Origin: Pycnococcus provasolii
Lineage: Eukaryota > Chlorophyta > Pseudoscourfieldiophyceae > Pseudoscourfieldiales
Direction: 5' to 3'
DNA: 64,000 bases
Assembly: GCA_049487715.1 (NCBI GenBank)
Contig: CP150558.1
Coordinates: forward strand, 310,001 to 374,000
Shown: one piece after another, positions 11,227-22,899 of the stretch
How the letters are laid out: each line of letters opens with the position of its first letter
Position numbering within the stretch: the stretch's first letter is position 1
The notes under the pieces: model-generated
What the model was told of the DNA's origin: nothing
The model's database searches: none
The model's input: only the letters and a program-made list of their open reading frames with translations
Position numbers and translations under genes: made by a program

Positions 11227-12634
11227 TGGAATGTTCACGTACCCGCACCGTAACGTAAATTGTTAAGTTGTTTGCGCGTGCAGGCGGGGGAGGTACGTCA
11301 CTCGGGCCGGGAAACCCTCGGGCCGTCACCGACACTTATCCAACCGAATCCTCACCTCCATATAAGAGGTATCCCACACCTCAACCTTCTCGCTCACCAA
11401 CCAACACCAATCAAAACACCCACTCACCTCACCATGCAAGAAGGGGGACAACCAAAACCCCAACGCCCTCCTGCACCCGCGGCCTCGTAACCCGACAGCG
11501 TGTCACGCAAGTAGGAGCGAAAGGGGGGAGTTCAACCAAGGCGGATGGCGGGTGTAGGAGTTGGAGCAACGAGTTTTCTTGCGTTGCGAGGGGGTACCTA
11601 CCACCCCAATCGTTTGGAACACATCCTTGCCAGGGAGCGAACTGACTCGCGGCCCCCCCACACATTTCCTGGGGGGACACTTTTCCTCAAAGAGGGGCGG
11701 GTCCCTTTCCTCTGAGCACAACAGACATCCAAACCCCCAATCGATTCGCCCCGCTCAGCAAACGTGGTAAACAAAGCACGCCGTCAGGCTGCCCCAGAGC
11801 ACGCCGATGGTGTAGAGGACGCCCCATGGCCGTTTGGACAGTGTTTCCGCACGAGAGAGCGCAAGGGAAGAAGGAACGTCATCCCCTCCACCCCCTCTCT
11901 CGCTTGAAGCAAGGGGTGGGAACGTGGTGAGACAAGTGCGTGTGGGATGCGAAAAAACTCAAAACTTAGGTTTACTGCAAAAAAGCCAACGCCGCGGAGC
12001 TGGTCTCGAGCTGGTCTCGACCAGTTGGTCTCGAGCGTTTCCATGGGGATTTTGTTTAGGGGGTGGCGGCACTAGGCCCACAAGGCACAAGGCACAAGGC
12101 ACAAGGCACAACAAGGCGAACAAGGCATTCCCGACTAACAGTACGCTTGTGCTTCCCCATTAGGACACCCTCGGCGGGCATTCGTTTTTTCAATTCAATT
12201 CTAACTTCCTTTCATGATTGATGACTCCTAATGATGTCCCCATTGATGGTCCTAATGAGGTGTCGACAATATGTCAACAAGGTTATGACATGGAGCTATT
12301 GCTCTCTCTCTACCGTTCGACCGCCGTTCGACCGTCTCTTGGCCTCTCTTTGCTGCCCTCTAAACGACACTTGTAAGATACTTCTAGGATTCTCTTCTTG
12401 CTTGCCTATGCATAGTCTCCTGGCGGCAGCTTGTGCAAACAAGCTGGGCCAGCTTGTTCGCCCAAGCTGCCGCCCTTCCATCAGCGCTTCCTTCAAAGAA
12501 GAGGCACCTTTGGGGACGGGACTTTCACTTTCCCCCCCCCCCTCCCTCTCCCTCTTCCTCTCCCCCTCTCCACTCCCTATACATTCGTTGCGCCGAGTCT
12601 CTAAGAAGAGTCTACAGCAGTACTACGAATAACA
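11227..12634. other. Intergenic repeat-rich region
   Basis: About 1.4 kb with no supported gene. It contains one copy of a dispersed repeat (11776-11980), a GGCACAA tandem (about 12080-12110), a C-rich run and CCCTCTCC low complexity just upstream of the next gene. Open frames here are short and overlap on both strands. Confidence 0.5.
11776..11980 (+). repeat. Dispersed ~205-bp repeat, copy A
   Basis: Begins gcacgccgtcaggctgcc and ends near ggtttactgcaa. The reverse complement is found at 23385-23588 with only scattered differences. The short core cacgccgtcaggctgcc also recurs alone at about 26728-26744. No terminal structure typical of a known element was recognised. Confidence 0.75.
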
Positions 12635-13276
12635 ATGACCATGGCGCGCACTTCTATGACGCTCTTCGTGGCGGCAGCTCTGTTCGTTGCCGGCGCCTCC
12701 GCCGCCTCACAAGGCGGAGATTATTCGTTCACCGTCTCGGTCTCCAACCAGAAAATTGTTCAGAAAGCCTCTGGGTTGGACTTGCCTGGGGATAACATGA
12801 CGATGACCGGCACCTTCAACCTCAAGGTGAACGGTGAGGAGGCGGATGTTGTGGTCGACATGATGGTTGACGCTCACTGCAAAGGATTCGACATGTACGG
12901 CATGCCGTCAGGCAAGTCGACCCCAGTTTGGGACCTTGGTAAAGGCTGGGGTTATACGAAAGAAAGTGCGGATACTAAATCGGCAGATTGCAAGACGCTT
13001 AGCCCGGACCCTGTGACCTTTAACGGCACTACGTACACGGTGCAGAGTTGCACGAGCCTTGAAAACTTTAAGTACGTCTATGGCGGCGAAATTGGGTCCA
13101 AAATCGGTGGCGACTTGATGTTGGAGGTTAACCTCGTCAGTGGTTCGAAGACTCAAAAGTTGGGCAAGCAGAAGGCGACGACGTTTACGATGCCGGCCAA
13201 CTGCAAAAGCAGTGCCGCCGGGATCAGCGCTCTTACGAGTCTCGTTTTCGCGATGATGGTGTACTTCTCGTCGTAA
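12635..13276 (+). CDS. Small secreted, probably GPI-anchored protein
   Basis: 213 residues. The N-terminus MTMARTSMTLFVAAALFVAG followed by ASA is a clear signal peptide. The C-terminus is hydrophobic (SALTSLVFAMMVYFSS) after a small-residue stretch (CKSSAAGIS), as in GPI-anchor signals. The mature part is beta-rich, has a few Cys residues (HCKGFDMYG, SADCKTLSP, VQSCTSLENF) and two NxT sites (NMTM, NGTTY). No domain family was recognised. It is single-exon; the ATG at 12635 lies just before a second ATG, either of which leaves the signal peptide intact. Likely a cell-surface protein of unknown role. Confidence 0.75.
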   Translation: MTMARTSMTLFVAAALFVAGASAASQGGDYSFTVSVSNQKIVQKASGLDLPGDNMTMTGTFNLKVNGEEADVVVDMMVDAHCKGFDMYGMPSGKSTPVWDLGKGWGYTKESADTKSADCKTLSPDPVTFNGTTYTVQSCTSLENFKYVYGGEIGSKIGGDLMLEVNLVSGSKTQKLGKQKATTFTMPANCKSSAAGISALTSLVFAMMVYFSS

Positions 13277-13548
13277 GTCAGACAGAATTCCTTCAGGGTG
13301 GGATTGGGTAGTTTTTTTCACGAACAAGAGCTAGGGTACAATATTTAAACTTAAACTTAAACCAAGAAAGGGAATGGTAAGGGACCATATGAGCCGCGCA
13401 TCTGATCATGCGGAGCGTGTGCGGGTTGCACGCCGCTCTTATTTTCTCGGATTCTTTTTAAACTCTTCGGAGTTGGTGTTTCTGAATAATAAGGGAAGAA
13501 AGGGTCCAAAGAGCACAGGACGGGACCCCCCGTTGGTCGTTCCCCGTT

Positions 13549-13598
13549 CCCGACCGCGTTTGGGACAAATGAGGGAAAACGACCCAAACGCGGTCGGG
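13549..13598 (+). repeat. Dispersed hairpin repeat, copy 1
   Basis: Two perfect 16-nt arms, CCCGACCGCGTTTGGG and its reverse complement, are separated by an 18-nt loop containing TGAGGGAAAACGA. The same structure occurs at 23784, 26291 and 32857. The downstream flank (about 13599-13630) is shared with the copy at 26291. Confidence 0.85.
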
Positions 13599-14099
13599 AA
13601 CCGAAAAGGAGCAACGATGGGGTCCCGTTTCTCCCTGGTGAACCACTCTGCCTTGCCCCGGTGTGGACCGAGCGAGCAACCAACCCTTCTGGATTGCAAC
13701 GAGGCACCGATGCGCACAAGTAAGTGAACAAAAACTAGCGGGCCGTGAAGCGTGGGGCATGACAACTTGTCGCCGCAAAGTTATCATTATACTGAGCAGA
13801 CAGAGCGGCACCGGATTGATACCATTTTGGTCCTGCTTCCTTTTTTGGTCCATTTTGTCTTGATGAGCACATCAAACCATGAGCGCCCTGATAATCGTAT
13901 TTGCCAATTGCTTTGGGAAAAAACATTTCTGCAGACCATCGAACCACGACGGAAATTTGATCCCCAAAAGTGTTTTCCTTTCGTTACTGCCAAAGTCCGG
14001 AATCAGGCGGCGACGCTTGCTTTGGCCGGCACTTTTCTCTTGAGCCACCAAGCCTGCACGGTCGCAGCGCTGAGAGCTTTTGGCAATGTTACAGGGTCG

Positions 14100-14905
14100 T
14101 AGCCAAGGTTCTTCTCGAGCTTCGCGCGATCCGACAGGCTCACGCGCTTACCCGCGGGTCGTTTTTCCAGAGCGTTTCGTCGCCCCCTCGAAAACATTCT
14201 TGGCTGGACATGCCGAGCGTCTCCTCGGAGCAGGACCTGCTGCTCGCGAAACCGTTTGTGCTCCCCCAGGAGGGCTGCGCGCGCTCTCGACCCGAGGTGC
14301 GACCTGCGCGACCGCCGACGGCAAGCAGGTGCACGCGAGCGAGGCGCTGCGGGCGAGCGCCGCGTTCGTCGACGCCGCGCTGCTTCCGCTCGTGCGCCCG
14401 AACCTGAGGCCCGCCGTGAGCGTCTCGCGCGATGCGCGCACCCACTAATCCCGCGTCGACGTTGCGAATGCGATGCCACACGTCCGTGCGTGACGAGACC
14501 CGACCTCGCACAGGCACCGTGGCCGGGTCAGCGGGACGACACGCTCCCTGTCCACGCTGACGTCGAGCCACACGTACGTCTTCTCCCGAGGTCCGCGAAG
14601 CAGCTCCCCCACGCGTGCGAGACGTCGGCGCGCCGGCGGAGATGCGCGTAGCTCTGGTGCTCCTTGCGCGCGAGCGCACGAAGCACTCGCCGCTCCCTGC
14701 GTTCTCCGCCGCGCGTCGCAAAGCGCGGTGGTCAGGGCGACATCCCACCCGCCTCCGCACTCCTCGGCCAGGAACTCCTTGGCGGCGCTCCAGCCGTGCA
14801 TCGTTCCCTCGCGTGCCCTGACAAACTGCGCAAGCCAGGCGAGCGGCAGTGCGTGGCGGGCAGGCACCTTGCCCTGCCCTCGTGCTAGCCAAATACAGGC
14901 CAAAA
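14100..14905 (-). pseudogene. Decayed gene with SHAW / YVWLDV motifs
   Basis: No single minus-strand frame is continuous, but pieces of protein-like sequence alternate between frames: KEFLAEECGGGWDVALTTAL, then in another frame DVSHAWGSCFADL (about 14602-14640), then back to REKTYVWLDVSVDRE (about 14540-14588), and further on LEKNLGYDPVTLPKALSA (about 14040-14100). The SHAW..YxWLDV pair resembles a domain common in algal and other protist proteins, usually written SHAW(x)nWxDxF..NQH. The frame changes and missing spacing between the two motifs suggest a degenerate copy. Assignment is tentative. Confidence 0.35.
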
Positions 14906-15402
14906 ATGGTCGAGATTGTCAGGGGTGGAGGGTGGAGGTCGGGTTTTGCCAGGGGGAACCGCCTATTCGAATTGTGAAAAGGGATTGAACGGTGGGGCTT
15001 TGTCGTTCGTATAAAAATGATTGACCCCATGGACAGGACAGGACAGAATCGAGAGGGATTCTCCTGGAAGGGGGGGGGGGGGGGGGGGAGGAGGCACAAC
15101 GCGACGGAACGCCCAGCTGAAACACTTGAAGGTTGTGAAAGTGAAAGTTTCGCTTTCCCCAAGCTCAAGGTGAGGAAGTTTGTCCAAGGAATCTCCTGTG
15201 CCAAACGAGATCGGTTACTGAATATTCGTCTTTTGCTGCACAGATAGAAAGAACTTGTGTCCTAGTGGTGTGAAGTGTGGTGGCGTTGCCTGGTTGATAC
15301 GTTGGCGACGAACAGGGAGAGGTAAAAAGTCTAACACGAGGTTATAGGTCGTCAGGTTCCTATAAGGGCCGTCAGGGAAAAGGAACGCTTGTGCAGGTGA
15401 TC

Positions 15403-17745
15403 ATGACGAGTCTGCTCATTCAGCCTCGTCGGCCTTGGGCAGTTCGCGTAAGCCTGTTTTGTGTGTTCATTCTTACATATTTTCCTCCAGGGGCCTTATC
15501 GTACGTACAGGAAGGACCTGAATACTCGGCACTTTTTGCTACTGCTGATACGAAAACGGGACCTGGCCAGAGTCGCATGACTCTTGCGGATTATGGTGGG
15601 GAAGAACTTCTCAAAGACTTTCCCAACGTGTTTGACGACTTCACACTTCTGAAAAAAGACTCGCTTCCATGCCCCGACGACGCAGCTTCATCTTGCAAAG
15701 CAAATATTTTTTACGAAAAGGATTACAGAATCTGCGCGAAAGATACTGCACCAGAGAGACATCATGCTCCCTGCTTAATGCCGTCCGACTATTTGAACTC
15801 GATAAACAACAAAACTGGAAAAATGTACAAGTGGACGACGAAGAAGAGGGGTGATAAAGACATTCATGTTTGGGAAGGTCGGATGAACTACCGGATGACG
15901 GAACAAGAACAAAGTAGACTTCCACTCGACGAACGCGACTATAACAATCCGCCCAACAATCTGGCGATCAATCCTTTTGCACCGGCACCTTTCCGTTACA
16001 GTACACGAAATAGCGCGCAGTGTGCTAGGACGCCGAACGGAAAGTCGTGTCCATCCAGCGAAGCCATGTGCGACGACCATGCTGAAGCTAAAGATGTCGT
16101 AAAGACTTGTTCTAAGTGCAAAAGATGTTATCAATATAGTTGCTGTTCTTCATTTTTCCACAATAGGACAAGAAAATGGAAAAATAGATGCAGGGATTCT
16201 CAAAATGGCCAGGAAAGTACAGTTAGTAAGAATAGACTGGTTGGATCGCGGAGCTTATGCAAGCAACTGACAATTCTTAAGGACATTGGCTGGTCGTGCG
16301 AAATGCCTGCATTGAGTGAATATTGGATGTGGAATGGGAACGGTCTCGTGTGTAGCTCGCGACAAAGACGATTGGCCATCACTTATGATACTCCACCTGG
16401 TGAGGATTCCATTACCAGGGAATCAACTATCACGTCATATATTTACGCTGATACTTCTTGCAAAAATAATTGTCAAAAACCACCGTGCAGTGCACATTTT
16501 ATTGCTTATAACGCTAGCTTAGATCCTGCGACACTACCTTATTTTCGACTTCGAAACAATAATATGCAGCAAATGAGAATGTGTCCACAAAATAAACCTC
16601 TCCTTCTATTAAGAAACACATGTCCAGCAGATATGTGTTACGCATCTGATACACGTCGTTGCTGTGCCGAACCTCAACCGTGCCAAACGGGTTTTACTGA
16701 CTACGGAAGAACTGAAAGAAGGAAGTTTTCATGCCCGCAAGATCTTCCGAAAGTATTCAAAAAAGACGCTGCGGGAGTTCTACAGAATTGCACAGGTGAG
16801 AGGTGTACAAATTCTACTGCTGATATTCAAGCATGTTGCCATAAACCGCAACAAAAATGCTCTGATGGATTCTCTGTCCGTCAATGTCCAAAGGATAAAC
16901 CAGTTTTGATGTCGGATGAGTTTTGCGCGGATGCGAAATGCCAAGCTACTGATAAAGCATCTTGTTGCACCGCGCAAAAATCGTGTACATCTGTGTTTTC
17001 GAAAACGACCACGACGACGACGACAGCGGCGGCGACCACCACGACGACGACAGCGGCGGCGACGACGACGACGACAGCGGCGGCGACGACGACGACGACA
17101 GCGGCGGCGACCACGACGACGACGACAGCGGCGGCGACCACCACGACGACGACAGCGGCGGCGACCACGACGACGACGACAGCGGCGGCGACCACGACAA
17201 CGACAACGACGACAGCGGCGGCGACCACCACGACGACGACGACAGCGGCGGCGACCACGACAACGACAACGACGACAGCGGCGGCGACCACCACGACGAC
17301 GACGACAGCAGCGGCGACCACCACGACGACGACGACAGCGGCGGCGACCACGACCACGACGACGACGACAGCGGCGACCACCACGACGACGACGACAGCG
17401 GCGGCGACCACCACGACAGCGGCGGCGGTGACCACGACGACAGCGGCGTCGTCACGACGGAAGTTACAGCAGACATACAATCAAGGTCTTTGCCCTGATA
17501 ATACTTTCATAATGGAAGATAAGACTGCAGACTGCTCAAGATTTTATCAAAACAACACGGAATACGAGGCGAAATGTACTGCTACTGCTGCTGAAGCGAT
17601 CAAATCATGCTGCAGCGAATATTCGTCGCCCCCTCCTCCTCCTCCTCCTCCTCCTCCTCCTCCTCCTCCTTCGCCGCCTCCTTTTCTTCCTCCATCCCCT
17701 CCTCCTGATGCCATGCCGCCTGCACCTCCAGGGCCGCCACCGCCT

Positions 17746-17777
<32 letters not shown>

Positions 17778-18036
17778 TCCTCCTCCTCCCCCCCCTCCCC
17801 CGCCGCCGAACCCGCCGCCGCCGCCGCCGCCGAGCCCGCCGCCGCCCCCGAGCCCGCCGCCTCCACTTCCACCACCTCCTCCTCCGCCGCCGAGCCCGCC
17901 GCCGCCGCCGCCGCCGAGCCCGCCGCCGCCGCCGTGCTATTTCGCTGACTCGAGCACATCAGTATTTGCGAGGTGCTCGCCACCGCCGCCGATGCCACCG
18001 CCTCCACCGCCTAATCCTCCGCCACCGCCTAATCCC

Positions 18037-18068
<32 letters not shown>

Positions 18069-19036
18069 TGCTATTGAGCCATCACCTCCGCCGCCGCCGC
18101 CGCCGCCTCCACTGCCTCCTCCTGTGCCAAGCCCACCTCCATCGCCTAGTCCGCCACCTCTGTGGACTTCAGAAGTTGGAGAGATTAAGTGCTCAGAAAG
18201 TGAAGCATTTATGGATCCGCTTGACGGACAAGGGGACGTGATACCTCGCGAGCTCGTGAAGAGTCGAACGGACCTAGGACAGGGAGACGCGGTGATGACG
18301 TCACTTCCCACATCCACCGATTCTGAGCAAACGAGCATCTGTGGAGTCATTGGAGCTGCGAAAGAAGAAGATGCGACACAAGAAGTAGATGACGGATGGA
18401 GTTATGGAAATGATGCTGTCGACATTGGAGGCGAAGAGGTGTTCATCGTTTATGAGTTTGGCACGCCGCGTGTTGTTGCTCAGGTGGAGATTACGCAGAC
18501 CAGTGATCCGGAGAAATACGCGAATGGATATACGTACGACTACATTCGCATTGAATACTGGGATGAATTTGACCTAGAATACTATCCGTTCCAAATTGAT
18601 CCGGTGAGCTATAATCATACGGGTGTTGAACGCGAAGGTATGACGGACGTGTTCACGAGTGAACCACCGGTTACGACTTTGTTTATTCGAATCGTGCTAA
18701 TCAAATACGCTCAAGTACTGGCGCCGACGCGTCGCTCGCACAACGGTGCCGTGCACAATATTGGGTTTGGGAACTTAAACATCGTATACGTTCTGAAGCC
18801 ACCACCGCCGCCGAGCCCGCCTCCAGTGCCGGTTCCTCCTCCTGTGCAGCAAGAGACGACTACTACTACTACGACGACAATTGCAACCCAGTCACCGCCG
18901 CCGCCGAGCCCGCCGCCGAACTCGCCAATGCCGCCGCCGCCGAACTTGCCGATGCCGCCGCCGCCGAACTCGCCGATGCCGCCGCCGCCGAACTCGCCGA
19001 TGCCGCCGCCGCCAAACTCGCCAATGCCGCCGCCGC

Positions 19037-19068
<32 letters not shown>

Positions 19069-19407
19069 AGCCCAGTGCCGCCGAGCCCGCCGCCGCCGAG
19101 CCCGCCGCCGGGTGAACAGAAAGATGGCACTGATTTCGGCCTTGTGATCGGCTTGGTCGTTGGAGGTGTTGTGATGCTGATTGGTGTGGTATCTTGCATG
19201 AAAAGATACGGGTTCTTTATGATCCTTGACGATAAAAAGAATGGTGACAAGAACGTGGATACTGGCGACTGGCCTGAGGATTACTACAAGGCGGGGAACG
19301 CCAACATCGCGAGAGCTGAGATATATCACGACGCGAATGAAGATGGGGTGGGGGGTGGGAAAAAGAAGAAACAGTTTGAGCCGTTGAAAAGTTGGGAGAA
19401 GTTCTAG
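15403..19407 (+). CDS. Type I membrane surface glycoprotein with Thr/Ala and Pro-rich repeats
   Basis: A 1334-residue protein from the ATG at 15403 (the frame also contains a GTG at 15391). Signal peptide about 1-32 (RVSLFCVFILTYFPPGALS); Cys-rich ectodomain 35-525; a Thr/Ala tract (T4-8 A2-3 repeated) about 529-685; an SPPPPP-type proline tract about 742-920; a beta-sandwich of galactose-binding/F5-8 type appearance about 923-1130 (EEVFIVYEFGTPRVVAQVEI, then IRIEYWDEFDLEYYPFQI); a second tract with PPPNSPMPP repeats 1135-1240; one transmembrane helix about 1246-1266; and an acidic/basic tail ending KSWEKF. Such proline tracts are normally hydroxylated and arabinosylated in green algae. It is single-exon. 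The role is probably a wall or adhesion receptor-like protein. Confidence 0.8.
17007..17440 (+). repeat. In-gene ACG/GCG microsatellite coding Thr/Ala repeats
   Basis: A run of acg/aca/acc codons punctuated by gcggcg pairs, encoding about 17 blocks of 4-8 Thr and 2-3 Ala. The repeat is so simple that all reading frames on both strands are open here, which explains large antisense frames. Length is likely to vary between alleles. Confidence 0.85.
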
Positions 19408-20913
19408 AGACAGCGAGAATAAAGCTATCAAGTAATCTCACGCCTTCAGGGGATTCCTTGCCAAAGTCGCAGCTCGGGGTCACCCAGAGGACTCTTTTAG
19501 TTACTCATACCCATAGGAAAGGGGTTTGCTTTCTCCGTGGCATGACTTTACAACTTATACAGGTTGTCTCAGCTTTTAAATGTGTACATGCGTGTACACT
19601 ACTGCCATCTCGCACTAAGGTTATGTGACTCACTGCCCGCGTGCTGGAAGACGGCGAGCGCCGTGAACACGCTCGCCGCCAGAAAAGTCAACTCGCCGCC
19701 AGAAACGTCAACTCGCCGCTCGCGTGCAAGGCGCGTATCGAGCCCACATCCGCAACCACGCGCCGAGGGCCACCGCGAGACCCTGCCGACTTGCCACCAC
19801 GTCGTGTCAACCGAAGTAATACTGTGCATCTTGAACTCATCCTTGGACGTCTCGACATCCGTCAGGCGCGACAGCACAAGGACACCATAGGACGATATAT
19901 CAAAATGCCGAGTGCGCAATCCTGACTTTCCATCCTTCGTCGATTCCTTGAAAGAAATGCTCTCCTTCTATTCGCGAATGTCCGTGATTATGACAGTGTA
20001 AGTTGTTGTGCTTGTTTTCCCTTCGTTTTGTCTCTTGGCTTCTTCGCCTTGTCTCAAGAGCACAACCCTCCCACAGACAAAGCAAGATCATAGAACAAGT
20101 TCTGCAAGAGAGCAAAAAGTTAAAGGAAAAAGTATGCAAGGTCGAGCCAGTACACAGGGGCGCGACGCGTACGTGTTTCCGGGCCGAGGGGGGCGGAGCA
20201 CCGTGAGACGTCGGACGGCGGACCGCGGGGTTCCTTCCCTCCCGGGAAGGATATCAATAAACGTTCAAGAGTGTGTCCCCTCCTGCCAAGAACAACGGGA
20301 CCCCAAACCCGTGTAGGAACTGTAGGAGCATCACCCTCCCCTCCCTAGGTGAAGCTCGCACAAAAAAAACGGAAATACATTCAGCTGTATCGAGGTGGTC
20401 AACAAACCATTCGTACTAGGAATCCTTCTCATCCAGCAGCGGATGCAAGAACCGTCTTGTGAGACTGGGCATGCTGCTTTTTCCGGCCTTTTCCGAAACC
20501 CCTAAAAGGGGCCCGCTGCCTTATAAGGCCTCATATAAGGCCCAGAACTAACAGATCTCACCCCTCACCCCTTCATGATTTTGAAAAAGCCATCTACTCG
20601 ACTTTTTTACACCCAAACCCCCTTCAACAACAGATCCCCTGCTGCCCCAACAAGAAAACACATCCTTACCGTAGGCAAAAAGTTCACCCTACCCGTTGCC
20701 CTAGGAGGTGCCCGGCCCTCCTAGCTAGCGTCCAGTTTGCTGAAGTGCCCCACACCCCCCCAGAGAGCCCTAATCCTAGCCCTAACCCTGCAGGCACCTG
20801 TTTTCACAGATTCCTTCCTCCCCGGATGGCGCCTCCCCGCTCTATCCCTATTCCAAAGGGGTTTGGGTCCTGGTCCTCCCCGTTTTAAAACAGTTCGATC
20901 TAACGGAATAACC
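19408..20913. other. Intergenic region, possible coding relic on minus strand
   Basis: About 1.5 kb. On the minus strand a stretch from about 19950 to 19640 reads SFKESTKDGKSGLRTRHFDI and then SSYGVLVLSRLTDVETSKDE without a start and with a 20-bp tandem near its end (gagttgac/gttctggcggc twice, about 19675-19715); this may be a gene fragment. The rest is low complexity. CCCTAA-like units lie at about 20767-20788. Confidence 0.35.
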
Positions 20914-22722
20914 ATGGCGCTCCAACTCTCTCTGCGCTTGATGATCTTGATCCTTTTCTTCTTCTCCAGATTCATATCTTATAGAGTGCGCGCATACGAG
21001 CACGCGCAACTTCGTGAAGACTTTTCTGTCGTCAACTCCAACTCCAAATACGGCGTCTTCTTCGACAACGATAACGACAACGACCACGTCGAAAAACTCT
21101 TCAGCTCTGTTGACATCACAACGGACTACGACCAGGATGGCGATGGCATTCCAGACGAAGCAGACGAAGATCCTGAAGATGGAAAAAAACTCAAATTCCC
21201 TGTTATGCTCGACGTGTGGAAAGCTCTACGCTTGAGCAACTTATCGTACAGGTGGTTCACGGACGCGTCTCTGGCTGAACTCGGTCCATACAAAGAGCAG
21301 ACGAAGCTCACAGCAGAATACACGCAATTTGACGAACATGAAGAGATGCTTACCGACTGGTTTGGAAAAGACGTGGAACTCAGCGCTGACGGCTTGACCA
21401 TGGTGGTCACGTCAGTGGGCGATACAAGAGAGGTCTCAGACAGTCCTGACTCTTGGGTACGAACACTGTTGGTGTACTCAAGACCGAGTTTGAAGAGTAC
21501 CCAATGGACGGAGAGGGCTCGGATCCACTCACCACCAGGAACGGTACCGGAGGACGAATTTGCAAACGACGTCGACATTAGCGGAGACGGAAATACAATC
21601 GTCACGAGTGCATGGCACCACGAAGGAAAAGACGGCACGGTTAAAGGTGGAATTGTGTGGGTTTTCTCGAAAGTGAATAAAAACAAGGTGAGCTGGAAGC
21701 AAAACTACAGCACACGAAAGTTGTGGGCGTCAGACCCAATGAGGGAAGACTATTTTGGAAGTTCCGTCGCCGTCAGTCACGACGGGAACGTTATTGCCGT
21801 CGGTTCGTTTGGCGTGGACGTTTATAAGAAAGACGATAATAATGGCTCTGTCTACATTTTTGTTCGCACGGCGCGCGACTCGCCTTCAAGCACGTTTAGA
21901 GAAGTACAGAAACTCTCTCCGAGTGACGTTAATACGGAATACGGCTACTTTGGAGAAGGTGTTGCCATGTCTTCTGACGCGTCGACGATCATTGTGGGCG
22001 CATCTGGAACTGACATTGAGGGTAGAGATTTTGGTGCGGCGTACGTATTCATTAACAAAGGTGGAAATGGCAGGTATTCATACACTGAGTCGTCTAAACT
22101 GATTCACAATGACGATTTCCAAAAACGTGATGAAGAAGATTGGAATGGTGGAAAGGTGTCCATCTCTGCGGATGGCCGCACGATTCTCACAGCTGCTCAT
22201 GGCTACAACGAAGGTGGAGGTGCGTTCATATTTGAGCGCGATGGACCGTCGCTCTCTGCACCATGGACGCAGCAAGCTACGATCGTTGCGAACGACCGCG
22301 AAGATGGAGACTACTATGGTATTTGGGCCGACCTGTCAGCCGATGGCACGACAGTGGTTATCGGTGCAGAGTCTGAGAATACCGGTGAATCTGCTGCCGG
22401 CGCTGCCTATGTGCATAGGCGTAAGGATGACGAATGGATTCAGATTGCCAAATTGATGCCATCTGATAAGCAATTTGGGGGAAGAAATTTTGGTCGAGCC
22501 GTTAGCATAAATGCTGACGGTAGTGCGATCGCGGTTGGTGCATTACATGACCCCTTCATAGCCTCGGACTTAGAAAAAATCGATGACTATGACATGAGCG
22601 AGGATGCTATACTTTTACGCGAGTTCAGCGACTATGATCGAAATGGAGCCGTGTACATGTATGGCCTCGACGAGGGTGATAAAGGCTGGATCAGACCAAG
22701 TCGAGTGAAAGATGACCTTTGA
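20914..22722 (+). CDS. Secreted seven-repeat beta-propeller protein with calcium-binding loop
   Basis: 602 residues from ACCATGG at 20914; an upstream TTG in the same frame was rejected. A signal peptide or anchor lies at 1-27 (LRLMILILFFFSRFIS). DYDQDGDGIPDEADEDPED at about 71-89 is a thrombospondin type-3/EF-like calcium loop. Seven repeats of the form S-x-DG-x-x-(I/V)-(A/V)-V/T follow: ELSADGLTMVVTS, DISGDGNTIVTSA, AVSHDGNVIAVGS, AMSSDASTIIVGA, SISADGRTILTAA, DLSADGTTVVIGA and SINADGSAIAVGA. These are FG-GAP/integrin-alpha-like propeller blades. The same blade type occurs in the polycystin gene of this window. Probably an extracellular binding protein; single-exon; no anchor seen at the C-terminus. 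Confidence 0.75.
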   Translation: MALQLSLRLMILILFFFSRFISYRVRAYEHAQLREDFSVVNSNSKYGVFFDNDNDNDHVEKLFSSVDITTDYDQDGDGIPDEADEDPEDGKKLKFPVMLDVWKALRLSNLSYRWFTDASLAELGPYKEQTKLTAEYTQFDEHEEMLTDWFGKDVELSADGLTMVVTSVGDTREVSDSPDSWVRTLLVYSRPSLKSTQWTERARIHSPPGTVPEDEFANDVDISGDGNTIVTSAWHHEGKDGTVKGGIVWVFSKVNKNKVSWKQNYSTRKLWASDPMREDYFGSSVAVSHDGNVIAVGSFGVDVYKKDDNNGSVYIFVRTARDSPSSTFREVQKLSPSDVNTEYGYFGEGVAMSSDASTIIVGASGTDIEGRDFGAAYVFINKGGNGRYSYTESSKLIHNDDFQKRDEEDWNGGKVSISADGRTILTAAHGYNEGGGAFIFERDGPSLSAPWTQQATIVANDREDGDYYGIWADLSADGTTVVIGAESENTGESAAGAAYVHRRKDDEWIQIAKLMPSDKQFGGRNFGRAVSINADGSAIAVGALHDPFIASDLEKIDDYDMSEDAILLREFSDYDRNGAVYMYGLDEGDKGWIRPSRVKDDL

Positions 22723-22899
22723 TTTGACGTTGCAGATTTGCCTGCCCTTAGCCCTTCTTCGCTACTTTCAATTTGTGACATGACATTTCACACCTACTAG
22801 ACCATGAGATAGGCCGGCAATGGAAAAACTTATTGTAAGCCAGAAAGAATCACAAGCAAGGCATCGAAGCATGACTTCATGACTGCCATCTGTCGGCAA

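Larger units (their letters stand above)
13277..15402. other. Repeat-rich region with gene relic
   Basis: About 2.1 kb without an intact gene. It holds one hairpin repeat (13549-13598), a decayed gene on the minus strand (about 14100-14905) and a pure G run (about 15070-15089). Nothing else was supported. Confidence 0.5.

Noticed and set aside
16881-17480. Poly-Val/Ala and poly-Asp/Arg frames around 17 kb
   Set aside because: Produced by the ACG/GCG microsatellite inside the Thr/Ala-coding gene.
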